From: Hydrotaea diabolus
Lineage: Eukaryota > Arthropoda > Insecta > Diptera > Muscidae
Direction: 5' to 3'
DNA length: 64,000 nucleotides
NCBI GenBank assembly: GCA_963513945.1
Contig: OY740719.1
Coordinates: 162,822,729-162,886,728, forward strand
Part shown: one piece after another, positions 1 to 12,458 of the stretch
Numbering within the stretch: position 1 is the first letter of the stretch
Layout: each line of letters starts with the position of its first letter
Translations under genes and position numbers: made by a program
Notes under the pieces: model-generated
Databases searched by the model: none
Told to the model about the DNA's origin: nothing
Seen by the model: the letters and a program-made list of their open reading frames with translations, nothing else

Positions 1-31
1 TTTACTGATTCCTAATATCTTTTCCTTGCAG

Positions 32-3000
32 ATTGCCTTTGCTTGGGGTGTTCCAACATTAATATCGGGCCTATTGGTAGCATTCGATAGTAATGTTATG
101 TCTGGAGAAAAACACAATCCTAGCTTTCAATACGGCAATGCGCAGGCAGCTATTTCAGTGTTCATGTTGGTAATGTGTTTCATAGGTAATTGTCAAATGT
201 CACATCTGCTTAAATTTACTGCACAGCCACTTGTTAACAATGATGAGAATAAGTTTATTTATTGAAAAGTTATAAACTAAACCTCCAATTTAATAAAATT
301 GTTAAACTTATACAATAGAGTTCCCCTTTGTAAATATATCTAAGACAAGTTAAGATCTTTCAGATATTTCAAAGGAGTTCTGTTTTAGAGAATTACAATT
401 TTAAAATATTGGTTTGTTTAGTTCCACAATGATGTTTAAATAAAAGTTTTCAATCTGATTAGTAATTGAAAATGCAGAAGTATATTTAAAATGTTCAAAA
501 TATACAAAAAATATATATCCTTTCTTTCTTACAGTAACTGTTGGCTGTTTGGTTATGCATCAGCGTTATAAGAAAAGATATGAAAAGTATTTAACATATG
601 CCCGTGAATTATCCAATCCGGAATCTGGTAAGTTTTCTTTGTTATCTTATATTATTCTTATTAATATACCTTTTTTCTTACAGAAACCTCGGATCTTCAA
701 TCGACCATATCTACCGCCAACCTTTTATCATCCAATGGAAATCTTCATCAAAGACGTCGTTACACTTCCTATTCATCATCCGATGATGATGACATGTTAC
801 CGAATTCGGGCCTGGGTGGTGTTTGCAACACTACTGCAGCTGTCGGCGGCGACAGTGGTTGCGGCAATCCCAATGGCACTTGTTGTTCGTCGAGTACTAG
901 CACCAGTCCCGCAACTACAGTAGTTGTCGATATTGAGGATCTCTTAAATAAACGTAATTTGGAACAAAACAAAATGGATTCGAAAGATACTGATATAACG
1001 GCAACAGATGAGCAACTTGATGAACCGTAAGTTTTTTTAAAATTGTAAGAGTAATTGTTTGTATTTTAAATTTTAAACTTCAACCCGAATTAAGAGGCAT
1101 TGGCTTTTTGACCATTAGACTAAGAACTCATGGAAATGCTTGGTATTTCGTTAATCAAACTGGTCTACGCCTTTACTGTGCCCAAGCAACTAATTTTTGT
1201 TGATAGAATTGAAGGTAAACATTGTAATTGTGAGAACCGCAAATGCTTTTATTTTGTTTGAAACGTCTTGAGAACTGAAAATTTTTTGTTTACCTTTGAA
1301 AACATAAGCTTTGAAACGTAGTTTTCACAAAAACGCACATTCCAAATTATTGTGGGTGCACGACTTTAATTCAAGTTATCCTAGTATTAAATCCGGAATG
1401 AATTTCAATGGTAGGTTTGCACCTTAAAAATGGCGACAACTTTATGAGTTAAATATAAATTTCTAAGCAGTGTAATAAATTCTCTTTAAAGGTTGGCGTC
1501 AAACAGTAATCCCGGTCAACGACTAAAATAATTAAAGATCGTGCACGGCTTACTGATTTGAGTGAAGTTCCTCATTTGTTCCTTAATAGGATGTTTTGGG
1601 ACTTAAGTTAGTAGCACATTTCAACTTCTCCATTACAGAGGTTGCTGTCGGTGGAAACCAAGTGTGATGTATAACATAATTGCAGAATTTTTTGAATTTT
1701 TTATTCAAAAATTATTCTAATATGCCAAGATTGTCATAAAATATAAATTAAAACGGAAATAAAGTTACGTTTTACAAATTTATCACTTAATTTAAAAATG
1801 GTACATATCCATATGAATTAACCAATTTTTTACCGATATACTATAGACAAGCTTGCAAGTTGGACAGCCAGCTATGAGTTTTCTGAGCCGGAAATTATGT
1901 TCACAGTTATGTCATCCTCTTTATTTAATCTGGCTCTATCTACAACCTCGGCCAACAGTATATATATGTTTTAAGCGCTTCGATGTTTTATGGGCCCTCC
2001 TGAGATCGTAAGATATTCCTGGCCATGTCCTTTTTGATGTCTGGATTATTTAAATTTACTGATATCGCCCTGCTAGCGCAATCGTTTTGCTTTTATGTGA
2101 CTATTGATTTTGCGAAGGATCTCTTTATCTCATTCACCCAATATAGCACAAGTGCTATATAAGATTGAAACTTAAATTAAACAACAACAGTGTAATATCA
2201 AATTGATTATGATTTATTTTGAAGCTACCTACATTTATTCCGTTATATATGAAGTACCATTTAAATTCCAGCTTAGCTTCGCTGGTAGTGGTCAGTTCTA
2301 TTCTTAAAGTAAAGATAATAAGGAGTAGCATGTTGATCACTAACAACTTTAAACGTTGCTTAGTTTGTTTGGCATCGCCATCGTGTTAGACACATGTTTG
2401 AATGTATCGATGTTGTCAAGCTCTGACCACAGAAATATGATAACAATCGCTTCATACCAAGGACCATAGGCCAAAACTCTGTGAAGAGGATTATTATAAG
2501 ATAGTATTAAATGTTGAAATCAAGCTCGAGGTCAGTATTTTTTGTATATTATTTATTTTCGATATTTTGATCTTCATCTTCAGGAATCCTAAAAAGACAT
2601 TGGGATAGCAATAACTATAACAACGTAAGTAACTTAATTTTTTTCAAAAGATAACAAATTAAGTTACATATGCTGTTATAGTTATTGTTTTTACAATACC
2701 TATTTAGGATTTCTGAAGATGATCTTCGATAAAGATCTAAATATCGAAAATATTAAATAAATAAATATACAAAATTTTCAATATTTCATCAACATTTACA
2801 AAGAAGATCGAATAAATAACAACAAATCAAAGATAGTACTTTATGTTTGTAACTATAAAAAAGTTGATCTTCACTCACCTTTAAGTGGCCGATCTGCTGA
2901 ATAGATTTAACAAACGCTGTCTGTTCGTCCGTCTGATAACTATCTTAAGTTTGTAATGAAACTACCGACTGCAATTGTTCGATCTTAATAAAATTTGGCA

Positions 3001-4974
3001 AAAATTTTTTTTAGATAAAGGATGGATGCTGTGAAAACTGAAGAAAATAGTTGAGACTTAGATATCGAACCACCACCCACAAAATTTCCCTCGAATTTTA
3101 TATCTTACAACCTATCTCTTGAGGAAGTTTTACAAGTTCATGTCAGAGTTTTGAATGGCCCATATGCAACAGTCCGTCTCGATTTTAGATAGCCCCATGT
3201 TAACTCGGATTTCTATATAATGCAGTGCAGTATAGAGTGTGGTTCACCTAGTGATCTTAACATTTTTCACACCAGCCTTACCCGAATTTCTCACAAAAAC
3301 TTTAAATTATTCGCTAAAAGGTCCAATTGACTTAGCAACTGAAGACACATGACTATCCGTTTTTATTTTATCGCTGCTCAGTTTGGGCCTTAGAGCAGCT
3401 TAAAATGGACAACGATATTGCTCGAAAAATAATCTTTTCGGAAGAAGCGTATTTTTCTATGTTAACAAGCATTTATGGACAAAGCAACGGACCGATCGTT
3501 TTACAATTTTATTGACTTTATTTATAGACTTTGTTTTGGTAAGATTGGCCAACGGTGTAGGTGATGCACTGCCTACACAACCCTCAACTTTAAAAGACAA
3601 TATCTCATAAACCAATAGATTTATGACGATGATATTCGAATATATGATGTTGGCATGTGTCGAAACACACCCTAGAGGAAAGGTGGGCGGTGACCAGCCC
3701 CAGCGGAACTTAATCTTGTTTTTTTAATGTCGAAAAAATTCATTTTTGGACTATTCTACAAATCTATCACTTCTGGCGAGGATTGACCTATTTGTACGAA
3801 TTTGGTGATATGGAAGGGAACACTATGATCTATGTTATGTACATAGTCAAATTTTTATACATCACTTCTTATTTAAAAAGTATATTTTTTAAATGATCAT
3901 AGTCGATCGAAGTGTTCTTCTTCATATCGCCATAAAATCCGTCAATCCATGCCAGAAAAGAAAGTTTTGTAGAATAAGCACAAAAAAGTATTTTTTGACC
4001 CCAACCATTAAAATTCTTTAATTGTTATTCGATCTGAACAAAATAAACTACCTTACTTTCTCTTTTAGAAGTCATGGCCCTCGATCTGGAATTTGCAACC
4101 CATCGTTCAATTGTGGTGCTAGTACATCGCAAAACTGTCAATCGATTGTAGATCGCTACGAAGAGCAGTCGCGTCGTGATTTGGAACCCTTGGAACATGC
4201 AAGTGACGGCGATGAACATCAGACCCTTAAACATATAGTTTTGTTGATTATCCTACTTTGCTCCATGTTTGTGGTAAGTTTGCGAACAAAATCACTTTAT
4301 TGTATTGTCAATTTTAATATCACACAAATATTCCAAAGGGTTTGGCTGTTTCCATTTGGACCCTGATCATGGAGGGGATGTCGGGCATTTACTTGGAATT
4401 AAGTTTTCTGGATGCCTTTTTGAATTTCGGACAAAGTTTAATAGTAATGGCTGTATTCATAGGAGATACCGGAGAATTATTGCAACCGTTGGTAAAATTA
4501 TGGAGAAAAATATGGTGAGATCTCTAAGAGTGAAAGAAAATAAAGTTTGCTTATTTTTACTATGATCTGTTATTGCAGGTATGGCGCCAATGTTGTTACC
4601 TTGCCCCACTGGTCACAAGTTAGCCAAGAGTCCAAACATATCTGCGAGCAATTTAAGACTCATCACTTGGAAAATTGCAAAAAAGATATTGCTAAAGATC
4701 GAAGGTATGTGATATATATGATTACTTTTAATCATTTGCTTTAAATTATACTTTGTCTCCTTGCTGTCCTAGATGGCGCATCAAAACCTATCGCAAAGTA
4801 TTTTATGGCTGCGAATTCGTCGATTGGTTAATTGAAGTCGGCTTGTCCAAGGATCGCATGGAAGCCGTTCACTATGCCAAACATTTGGTCAATGGTCGCC
4901 TCTTGCGTCATATCAACAATGTCTATCACTTTGAGGACAAGCAATTGTTATATAACTTCTGCAGTCGCGTATAA
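32..4974 (+). CDS. anchor: GPR155/LYCHOS-type membrane protein, 3' part (seven exons)
   Basis: C-terminal part of a multi-pass membrane protein of the GPR155 family, which in mammals is a lysosomal cholesterol sensor with a PIN-like transporter domain, a GPCR-like helix set and a C-terminal DEP domain. Exons read from splice sites and frame continuity: 32-185, 535-627, 684-1026, 4069-4273, 4339-4514, 4579-4704, 4773-4974 (stop TAA 4972-4974). All introns are GT..AG and the frame closes at each junction (for example CATAG|TA gives a valine). Exons 1-2 encode hydrophobic helices (AFAWGVPTLISGLLVAF; AAISVFMLVMCFIVTVGCLV). Exon 3 is a polar Ser/Asp/Gly-rich loop (SYSSSDDDD). Exons 4-5 hold further helices (HIVLLIILLCSMFVGLAVSI; LNFGQSLIVMAVFIG). 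The last exon is a DEP domain (YRKVFYGCEFVDWLIE... HYAKHLVNGRLLRHIN). The N-terminal exons lie left of the window. The symbol is the Drosophila orthologue as recalled; the family call is firmer than the symbol. Confidence 0.85.
2537..2776. repeat. Imperfect long inverted repeat (hairpin)
   Basis: The left arm (about 2537-2640) runs from a stretch reading gtatattatttattttcgat to gtaacttaattt. The right arm (2656-2776) starts aaattaagttac and returns through atagttatt, aggatt, tctgaagatgatctt and atatcgaaaatat to aaataaatatacaaaa. The loop is about 15 nt. The arms carry several mismatches and indels. It is probably an old foldback or MITE, or a transcribed hairpin, since it lies in the sense orientation of an intron. 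Confidence 0.7.
3370..3480 (+). pseudogene. Relic of a DD41D Tc1/mariner transposase
   Basis: One frame reads WALEQLKMDNDIARKIIFSE followed by EAYFSM. This matches the segment around the first catalytic Asp in the other DD41D copies of this window (FSDEAHFWL), with the D changed to E here. It is about 35 residues long, has no flanking terminal repeats, and lies in intron 3 of the anchor-like gene. Confidence 0.5.
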
Positions 4975-5990
4975 AGTAAAGCGGGTAAAAGATAAATATG
5001 TCACAAAACTTCTCCCCTATATTTTCAAGTGTTTAAAAGCTGTGATTTGTTTTCTTCTTTTTAGAATTTAGTTTAAGTTTTCTCTCATGCATAAGTTTTA
5101 AGATATCCAAGGAATAGTTTACGTTGAATACAAAATTCTTTTTAAACAAACAGGGGAGTGAGTTGACAGTGAAGGGAGTTTTTATTGCAATTCACAATTT
5201 TTTTTACATAAAACACCTCATTGTAATTAACTGAGAAAGTAGGCCCTTGTATTTCCATGAAACGATATTCGAATTTTTCACAGTTATTATGTAAATTTTC
5301 CTTGTTATTTGAGTACGTTTTTAGCCAATAATTTCAAAGTGAAAAAATCGTGGCAAAATGCTGAAATATTCTGCATTGAAGTATGTTTGGGGAAATACAT
5401 TTCAGTGGAGTTTTTTTTTTCTTTTCGGGGGTTATCAACCCCTTCATTGTAAGCTCGAGCAAATTTTAGTCGCTTTATAAAGTTGTCTCGTCTAAGCGAC
5501 TAGTAGTCGGAAATTGACTTTTCATACGTGTTTCAAATCTTATAATTCAATATTTATGTTCGACATTTTACACCTAAAGCAGTGATTCTCCACCTTTCGA
5601 TTTTATAGATTCCAAAAAGAATGAAAAATTCGTCATGCCTCCCCACCACCAAAAAGCAGAAGTTTACAAATTTTCGTATATTAAGAATGATCAGATGGAA
5701 ATGATAATTTTTAACTTATGTTCAACTAACTTTCAAAGCTTCTAATGTCAAAATATTTATTGAGGTTTGCCATTTCATAAGGCATCGTTTTTAATAATTA
5801 TAGAAATATTATGAAAAACGCACCGTAAACTTCGTTGGAAGGTCGTTTGTCAGGCTATCCGCTGCGCCGTGACGACGAATTTGTTGCGTGATTACTTTCC
5901 TTTGGGTTTAAAATCACCAACCAGACAAAGATTGGTACAAAGTAATGAACACAGCCGCCGCAGCGGGCAGTTGCAAAGAAGCCGCAGAAA
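4975..5990. other. 3' flank and UTR of the anchor-like gene; no gene seen
   Basis: AT-rich sequence after the stop codon. No clear AATAAA signal was placed. A small hairpin ggggttatcaacccc is visible near 5428-5443. No element ends or coding signal were recognised. Confidence 0.5.
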
Positions 5991-6054
5991 TGCCGATGCG
6001 GACAGTCATCGTCGATGACCGCTGACATTGCGGATTGAGTGTTGGTAATGATAG

Positions 6055-6245
6055 CCTGTTAAAAAAATAACTTTCCAGCTAAGACTCACTTTTGGGTCAG
6101 CAGTAACGTCAACTAGGAAAATTTCCAATTTTAAAGCAAACCCTAAACACACTATGTTAGACCTAGCATCACTGCATCCACAAAGATTGACTGTTTGTTG
6201 CGGTGTCTGGGTGAAACACCATCGGACTTTATTTCTTTGGAAATG
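6055..6245 (+). pseudogene. Decayed DD41D transposase fragment
   Basis: Frames read KITFQLRLTFGS and then HPQRLTVCCGVWV. The second corresponds to the HPQ.VTVWCGLWA motif between the first and second catalytic residues in other copies here. Frameshifts are numerous and no termini were found. Confidence 0.45.
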
Positions 6246-6689
6246 ACGAAGTGACTTCATTACTGGGCGTGGTCGTTTAGAATGATGTAACCTAACATAG
6301 TGTGGTCAGACCTCAACACCATTTATATATATCCAATAAGGCTACATGTCATTCAAGCGAAGCCACACTCAAAGTTGTAAAGAAGAAAATTGGCGACTGG
6401 GTCATATCAGAGCGCTCATCGATTGGTCGCCGCGATAATACGACTTGACAAAATTATTGTTTAAGCGGGATTTAAAGTGATTTTTTGTTGCTTAATAAAA
6501 CACGCCTATTATTTGATTTCATTGCGCGTCTGCCTGTCGATCTATCATAGTCGCAATTATGCACTTGGTACTCGTACTTTGCTAAGGCTTACACCAAGGA
6601 CAAGCCCTATCGGTCCTATGGTATGTAGTTAATGCGCTAAGAGATAAAAATAAACAACAAGAATAAAAGTGTAATTTTAATAGCCCTTC

Positions 6690-7450
6690 AACATGGATTG
6701 CTTTTGATTTGAGGCCCTGCCGCGACCTTATTTTACATGGAACATTTTGAGCGAACGTTTGAGCTCTAGATGCCACATACTATAATTGACCGTTCTCAAG
6801 TTTTGCATGGTATGTTATGAGCGACCAATAATTGTTTCTATTGAAAGTAGACCCCATACAAAGGTCCCTTCCCGATTTGAGATCCTGATGCTCTAGAAAT
6901 CACAAATTAAATCCAATCGTGCTCAAAACTCGTGACCTGTAAATAAGAGTTATGAAATTGGACTATTTCTGTCCATACTTTCGATTATCCCTTATGGTTA
7001 TGTTTTTCGAGTTGAGGTTCCGCTGCTCTAGAAGTCACAAAGAAATCGGATTGTGCTCATAAAGCATAGTAAGTTGTATGAAATGTATAACTTACCTTCG
7101 ATGTGCTGCCGCGCCAGAAGTCACAAATTAAATTCGATTGTCCTTAAATTAAGCATAGAGCGTAAAGAGCGACCTATGGCTATTCCTACCGAACTTCGAA
7201 CACGTTGGGCCTTCTTTTGATGCAAATGGCCATTCCTATTTGAAGTGCATCTATACAAAATATATTTAAAATTCGATCGATGCAAATGACTTTATCGATT
7301 TGAAGTGCCTCTATACAAGTCATATTTAAAATTTGATCTAGCACAAATGAAGCAATGGAAAAAATGGTCTGTAACGTTCAACGAAATACTTCCCTCCCGC
7401 TTTTGAAGTCACACTAGAAGTCCGATTTGGCTCAAACGCCAGACACACCC
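6690..7450. repeat. Degenerate tandem repeat block
   Basis: A diverged unit recurs around 6700-6790, 6870-6950, 7010-7085, 7098-7190 and 7390-7440. Its core is 'tttgaggt-ctg-gctctagaagtcacaaa' followed by 'aat-cgattgtgctcaaa'. The spacing is irregular (about 90-150 bp), so it is an old array. No coding signal was seen. Confidence 0.5.
7219..7338. repeat. 60-bp tandem duplication (two units)
   Basis: Units 7219-7278 and 7279-7338 both begin gatgcaaatg, continue tttgaagtgc and ctctatacaa (catctatacaa in unit 1), and end ttaaaattcgatc or ttaaaatttgatc. They differ at roughly a dozen positions. Confidence 0.8.
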
Positions 7451-7608
7451 ACGGAATCATCTAAATAGCAGACATTATTTTAGTATGCGTTTAAAGTCGA
7501 AAAGGCTCCGAGTGAGTAGGAATTTCCATTAGTAGGAATGCCTAATGATCAGCACATCAAATTGCCGCTTATTTTAGTTTCCAAAAAAAGGGGTAAATAA
7601 CGATGGCG

Positions 7609-8627
7609 CACAGTGGTCCAGAATCAATATCCATCGACTAAAAGTCGTTTACTTTTGATCTAGAAAACATTTTTGATTTTGTAAAAATGATTCACGGACT
7701 CAAGTGCAAAAAGTCAACTTTTTTAGTTCTTAAACGCAAATTTCTCATACAACTTTTCAAATCTAAGTAAGCAGCAGAAAATATGAGCAAATTTCCATTT
7801 TCTATTAATAAATTTTATCTCAATCGGTGTTCATTTGCTCGTATTTGCCCCAAAAACCCCTAATAAATATATCAAATCGAAAAACTGGAGGTTAATTGCC
7901 ATAGGTACATTCGGAAGTACACATTAACAGGAAAACATCAAGAATTTAAAATTAAAAAAAAAACAGGTGTGCGAATTGTAAGACAATTGATATTTTAATT
8001 AATACTCAGGCTTTATAACATTGATAGATTTTTAAAGTTGTTTTAAAAATTTTTGAAATTCGCGTTTTAGAACTTAAAAAATTGACTTTTTGTACCAAAC
8101 GTGAAACCACTTCACCTATCCAAATTGTTAAGCATTCTTTAAATTCTTTTAATGAAAAAAAGATAAATTACCATTTTGTCTTCAAAATTGATATTTTTAA
8201 AACTGTTTCTACAACCAATATATATTTGGAACAAAAAAATGTGAAAGTCAGAATAAAGATATGAGACCACAGTTCACAGTTGAGATGCAGTTCAAAAAGG
8301 CGAAAACTTATCGTTTTTAAATTTGCAAAACCCGAAAAGTGTGAAGATCTGGAATACGAAAAATATTATTTTGTGTTTGTTTTATGAACAATTGCATGAA
8401 TATATGTAAAAAAACTTAAAATGAGAAAATCAATATTTTACTTTAAAATCGATAAATAGTACACTTTGGGCTAATTTCTAAAATAAGCCCAATTACCTGA
8501 TTTTGAAAAGCTCAATGTAATCCTTATGGTCTTGGCTACAATCGTCTTTTTTGCGGTACTCTAAAATTTTGATTTAATCAAAAGTAATTGACTTTTGGCT
8601 AATAGAAATTGATTCTGGACTACTGTG
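7609..8627. mobile_element. Non-autonomous DNA element, CACAGTGGTCC family, copy 1
   Basis: The left end reads CACAGTGGTCCAGAATCAAT and the right end is its inverted match, ending ATTGATTCTGGACTACTGTG. The element is 1019 bp. Both ends are flanked by CG, which is either a 2-bp target duplication or part of the terminal repeat. The interior is AT-rich with no transposase reading frame. A second copy is at 28060-29027 and partial ends occur near 53109 and 49726. Confidence 0.75.
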
Positions 8628-9115
8628 CGGCTTCTTAAAGGAGTATTAGCATCTTTATATTGCAATTTTTTTAATTCAAATATTAAGGTCACATTTTAAT
8701 GCAATCGTAGGAACATTTTCACATTGCAGGGGCTTTTTTAAAATTAAAATAATAAGGACACATTGAAATACAATTGAAGGAATGCATAATAGTTTAGCTC
8801 TTTATACGCTACCATTATTTAATATTTAGTCTTAATTCATTTAGCGGAGTTTTAAAAAAATTCTCAACAACTTATCCTAACCTGTTCGCAAAACAAGTTA
8901 ATTAATAAATTCAATTAACGTTTTTTTGTCACAAATTCTGATATCTGCCAGAGCTCACTCCCCTTTTTTAAATTACTATCAATATTTTTCTTTTTAGCAA
9001 AAAATTAGTTTTATAATTTGAAGTGATTTCTTTTTTTAGTCAAAAAAAAAAACAATTTAAGCTCAAGAGCAACTAGTCTCTCCCTCTCCTTCTCTCATGA
9101 ACGACATAGACGGAT

Positions 9116-9260
9116 GTGATAAAATCCACTTACATCAAAAAGTGGAATTGATTTCAGAGTACAAAAATGTTAACGGATTTGATGCGAAACCCATTATTTA
9201 AATTGTACCCACAAACTGTATGGAAAGATTTTCACTTTCAGCAAAAGTGGATTATATCAC
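9116..9260. mobile_element. Small MITE with GTGATAWAATCCACTT ends
   Basis: The left end is gtgataaaatccactt and the right end, read inverted, is gtgatataatccactttt. Total length is 145 bp. Subterminal sequence is also partly inverted (aaaagtgg / cactttcagc). There is no coding content. Confidence 0.6.
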
Positions 9261-10647
9261 AACACCGATAGAAATATAAAAAAAGAAAGTGCAATTTTTT
9301 AAATATTCTTAATTTTTACATTATAATTTACATAAATTACACACTTGTCACAAATGTGTCACAAATCGTTAAAATAAAAAAAAATATGATACCAAAAAAT
9401 AAAAAAATTGTTACAAAAAAAATGAAATGTTTTGTGAAAGACAACAACCAAAATGCTGTGGCTTCAAATGAACACAAAGTTAGGGAATATTTATAGATTT
9501 TTTTTTTTCTAAAACAAATTATTACCTTTCGTACGATACGATATCATGCAAATAAACATAATTTTCTCAAACAAGCAGGAAAAAGATAATATAAATAATG
9601 AAATCCTATTTATTATTAAAAATAAAACTAAAACCGACATGTATACCAAATAATGCTTATTATTATAGACCATAATATTATGTAAAATTATTTAAAAGCA
9701 AAAAAAGAAATATATATATATACACTATTATTAAATAAAAATGGTCACAAAGATGCTTATAAAGTAATAAAAAAAAACAACAACACAACTATAATAAAAA
9801 ACAATCATTGTTTTTAATGGAATGACCTCCATCTTTCCCTGCAAATCTTCCATAATTGGGTTAATGAGAAAATTCTTTGGGTATTATCGAACTTTTTACC
9901 TTCTGCAGTTGTATTCTGCGACTGACTGCACACTTGGAATATCTGAAATTCAATCATTCGCAGCATTTGTTTTATTTGGAATATTTTAATTTATTCAATA
10001 GTCGGCATAGTTCCATATGATATTTTTCTGTTTTGTCGAACATAACAAATGGTACAGTGCATGCGATATTAATAGAGACCCGTTGCTAAATAGTAGCAGT
10101 CGATTGTTTTCACAAATCCGTATATAATTTTAAGTTAAAAAAAGTATTGGAAAACACTCCAATTTATTCATGGATGTGGCTGCTTCGGTTGGCTTCGCAG
10201 TAGTACAAATACTCGTAGAGTGACCAAACCCTAAAACCGACATTCCGGTTTCTATGATCAAACCCGACTGTGAGTTTCTTAAAAAAAACAATAAAACCGG
10301 TCTGTTGGTTTACCTGTCATTTTGCTGTATACTTATAATTTTTTTGTTGTTGCTGTAATCAATGAAAATGCATAATTTGCTCGTACGGAATACCTTTTTT
10401 AATTAATAACATGTACCACTCTGTGCAACAGGGTGTTATAAGTTAGTTTCATGACAAATGTTTTTAACTGCCCAAAATATTACAGCAAGACCCATTTGTA
10501 AAGGATCGACTTAAAATCACCAACTGATTTGATTTAATGAATTCTGCGTGCGTATTTTGTCAAACTAAATCTTGTAATCAAACTAAAGGTAACATTTAAT
10601 TTCAGAATTTTTGGTCAGATCGATTGTTTTTTTTAAATTAAGTTATA
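9261..10647. other. AT-rich intergenic DNA without recognised gene
   Basis: Poly-A/T runs, a short TA microsatellite near 9710, and at about 10425-10470 the dispersed repeat fragment 'gtgcaacagggtgttataag', which recurs in similar form near 17565 and 26385. Nothing coding was seen. Confidence 0.5.
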
Positions 10648-12379
10648 CAAGGGCTGCTATATATATTTCTGGCCTAATAATGAAAATGCGAATATTAATC
10701 ATCAAAAATGGTTTTATTGTTTTTCAAAGTATTCACCAGCATGATTTATACACTTTTGCATGCTCTCAAACCAATTGTCGAAGCACTTTTTCCACTCCGA
10801 TTGAGACACCTCCAATACATACATAGTTTTTGAACGCTTCAACATCATCTTCTTGCGATGAAAATCTTTGAACACACATTTTTTCTTGATGTGCGGGAAT
10901 TAAAAGAAGTCATTGGGTGCCAAGTCAGGGCTGTACGGCGGATGACCCATCAATTCGTCGTCTCTTGTTCGTTTTTCGAATTTCTCCGCCTTTTTTGAGC
11001 GATTGTCAAATTGTGCGGGATCCAACAAAAATAAACCTTTTTTAGGTGTTCATGCAGTATCGAATAAATGCTGGTGGAAGAAATGCCCAAGAATGCCTCT
11101 ATCTCACGGTATGTCACATGACTTGCATTACACTATGTAACAAAATTTTGTTTAAGTGAATTTTTTTGCTGTTTCTCATTGGTTATGTCTCTAAACTGAA
11201 GAAAAACTTTAACTGATGTTTGGCTAATCGTTTTTTAAGAAATGACATCGAATTTTCAAATTTTTAAATACTGTAGTTGTTGCTATTTGTTTTGGGGAAT
11301 TTGCTTTTAGCATTAGAGTGGCTCGTCACAAATTTGTGCACAAAATATTTAAACTAGTAATTACAAAAAAAGAAATTAAATCTAATTAACTAAAATATTA
11401 AAGGCGATCTTATCCGACGATGTCCTACTTGATTTCAATAACCGACTATATACTCACACAAATATTAATATTCATATACAAATTTTATCAAAATGAGATA
11501 CCATCACTTAGTTGAGAATTAAACCAAAACTTGTTAATCGATTTTATTGAGATGTGGCTAGTTTTATTTGTAACATATTTATGTTTATAACTAAAGATCA
11601 AAAAAGAGCATTTGTGACTTTTTTGGTTTTTTATGAATTTTAAGACGAAATTTTTTTTCCAATTTTGCATGAAAAAAAAAAATTTTGGAAAAAGTTTCTG
11701 AATATTTCCAAAACTATTCACTTTATCAAAAAACAGTGTAAGAGTAACTTGGAGGTAATGTAGCTGCGGAGTTTTTACTTAATCAAATCGGACAAACTGT
11801 TCTTGAGTTATGCTAAAATGTGTGGTGAAACCTCCATCATTTTTTAAATAGCGGTTTATATACTAAAAAAACGTTTAGGTAGAGGAAAGAACACTCATTA
11901 TATTATATTTATGACCTAATTCATTAGATAAAAGCAAAAAATTCACTTAAACAAACAAAAAGATTTTTTTGTTACGTAGTGTTATCAGCTCACGCACGGA
12001 GTCAATGTTCTCTGGCACAACTGCCGTTTTTGGACGACCTTTGTCTTTGAGCGAGCGTCGGCCAAGATTGAATTCATTAAACCAGTTGTTCACAGTGCTA
12101 TAGGATTGTGCTTCATCGCCATACAAAGATTTAAGTTCATCGATGCACTCTTGTCGTGATATTCCACGTCCAAAGCTGTGAAAAATATCGCACGAAAATG
12201 TTCGCGAGTTAATTCCATTTTTTTTGCCAAATTGATTTGTTTAAGTCACTGTAAACAACACAAATGACGGTCGTACGTCAAAACGTTCTGAGCACGTTTA
12301 TGCTAAAAAATGTCAAACTTTTTAATGGAAATGTCAGATGGCGCCAGGCAACACTAAGTGTATATATATAGCAACCCTC
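10648..12379 (-). mobile_element. Internally deleted mariner (TGCTATATATATTTCTGGCC ends), interrupted by another element
   Basis: The left end caagggctgctatatata and the right end, read inverted, gagggttgctatatata form the terminal repeats. TA is present on both sides (10646-10647, 12380-12381). Minus-strand coding near 12230-11985 reads INSRTF, then QECIDELKSLYGDEA, NNWFNEFN and GRPKTAVVPENID, the HTH and linker region of a DD34D mariner. Compared with the sister copy at 33863-35119, about 350 bp spanning the catalytic region are missing. The copy is split by an 851-bp element (11131-11981). Confidence 0.85.
11131..11981. mobile_element. CACTA-ended non-autonomous element nested in mariner
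   Basis: The left end CACTATGTAACAAAATTTTG and the right end read inverted (CACTACGTAACAAAAAAATC) are terminal inverted repeats. Both continue into ttgtttaagtgaattttttt. It is flanked by TTA on both sides (11128-11130, 11982-11984). The sister mariner at about 34697-34706 has the single 'gcattatcag', the empty site. The interior is AT-rich with no transposase. Termini and 3-bp duplication fit the CACTA/CMC superfamily by general knowledge; the assignment is inference. Confidence 0.8.
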
Positions 12380-12458
12380 TATTATTTAAAGTCCCGATAC
12401 AAATGATATGGAGGCTCAAAAACGGCTTATTTATGGTCATATGGATACCAAGTAACTA

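Larger units (their letters stand above)
1027..4068 (+). other. Intron 3 of the anchor-like gene (3.04 kb)
   Basis: It lies between donor gtaagt at 1027 and acceptor ctcttttag ending at 4068, and joins CC|A (proline) in frame. It is far longer than the other introns (about 50-3000 nt range; most under 350 nt). It contains a 240-bp inverted repeat (2537-2776) and an old transposase fragment (about 3370-3480). Nothing else recognisable was seen. Confidence 0.75.
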
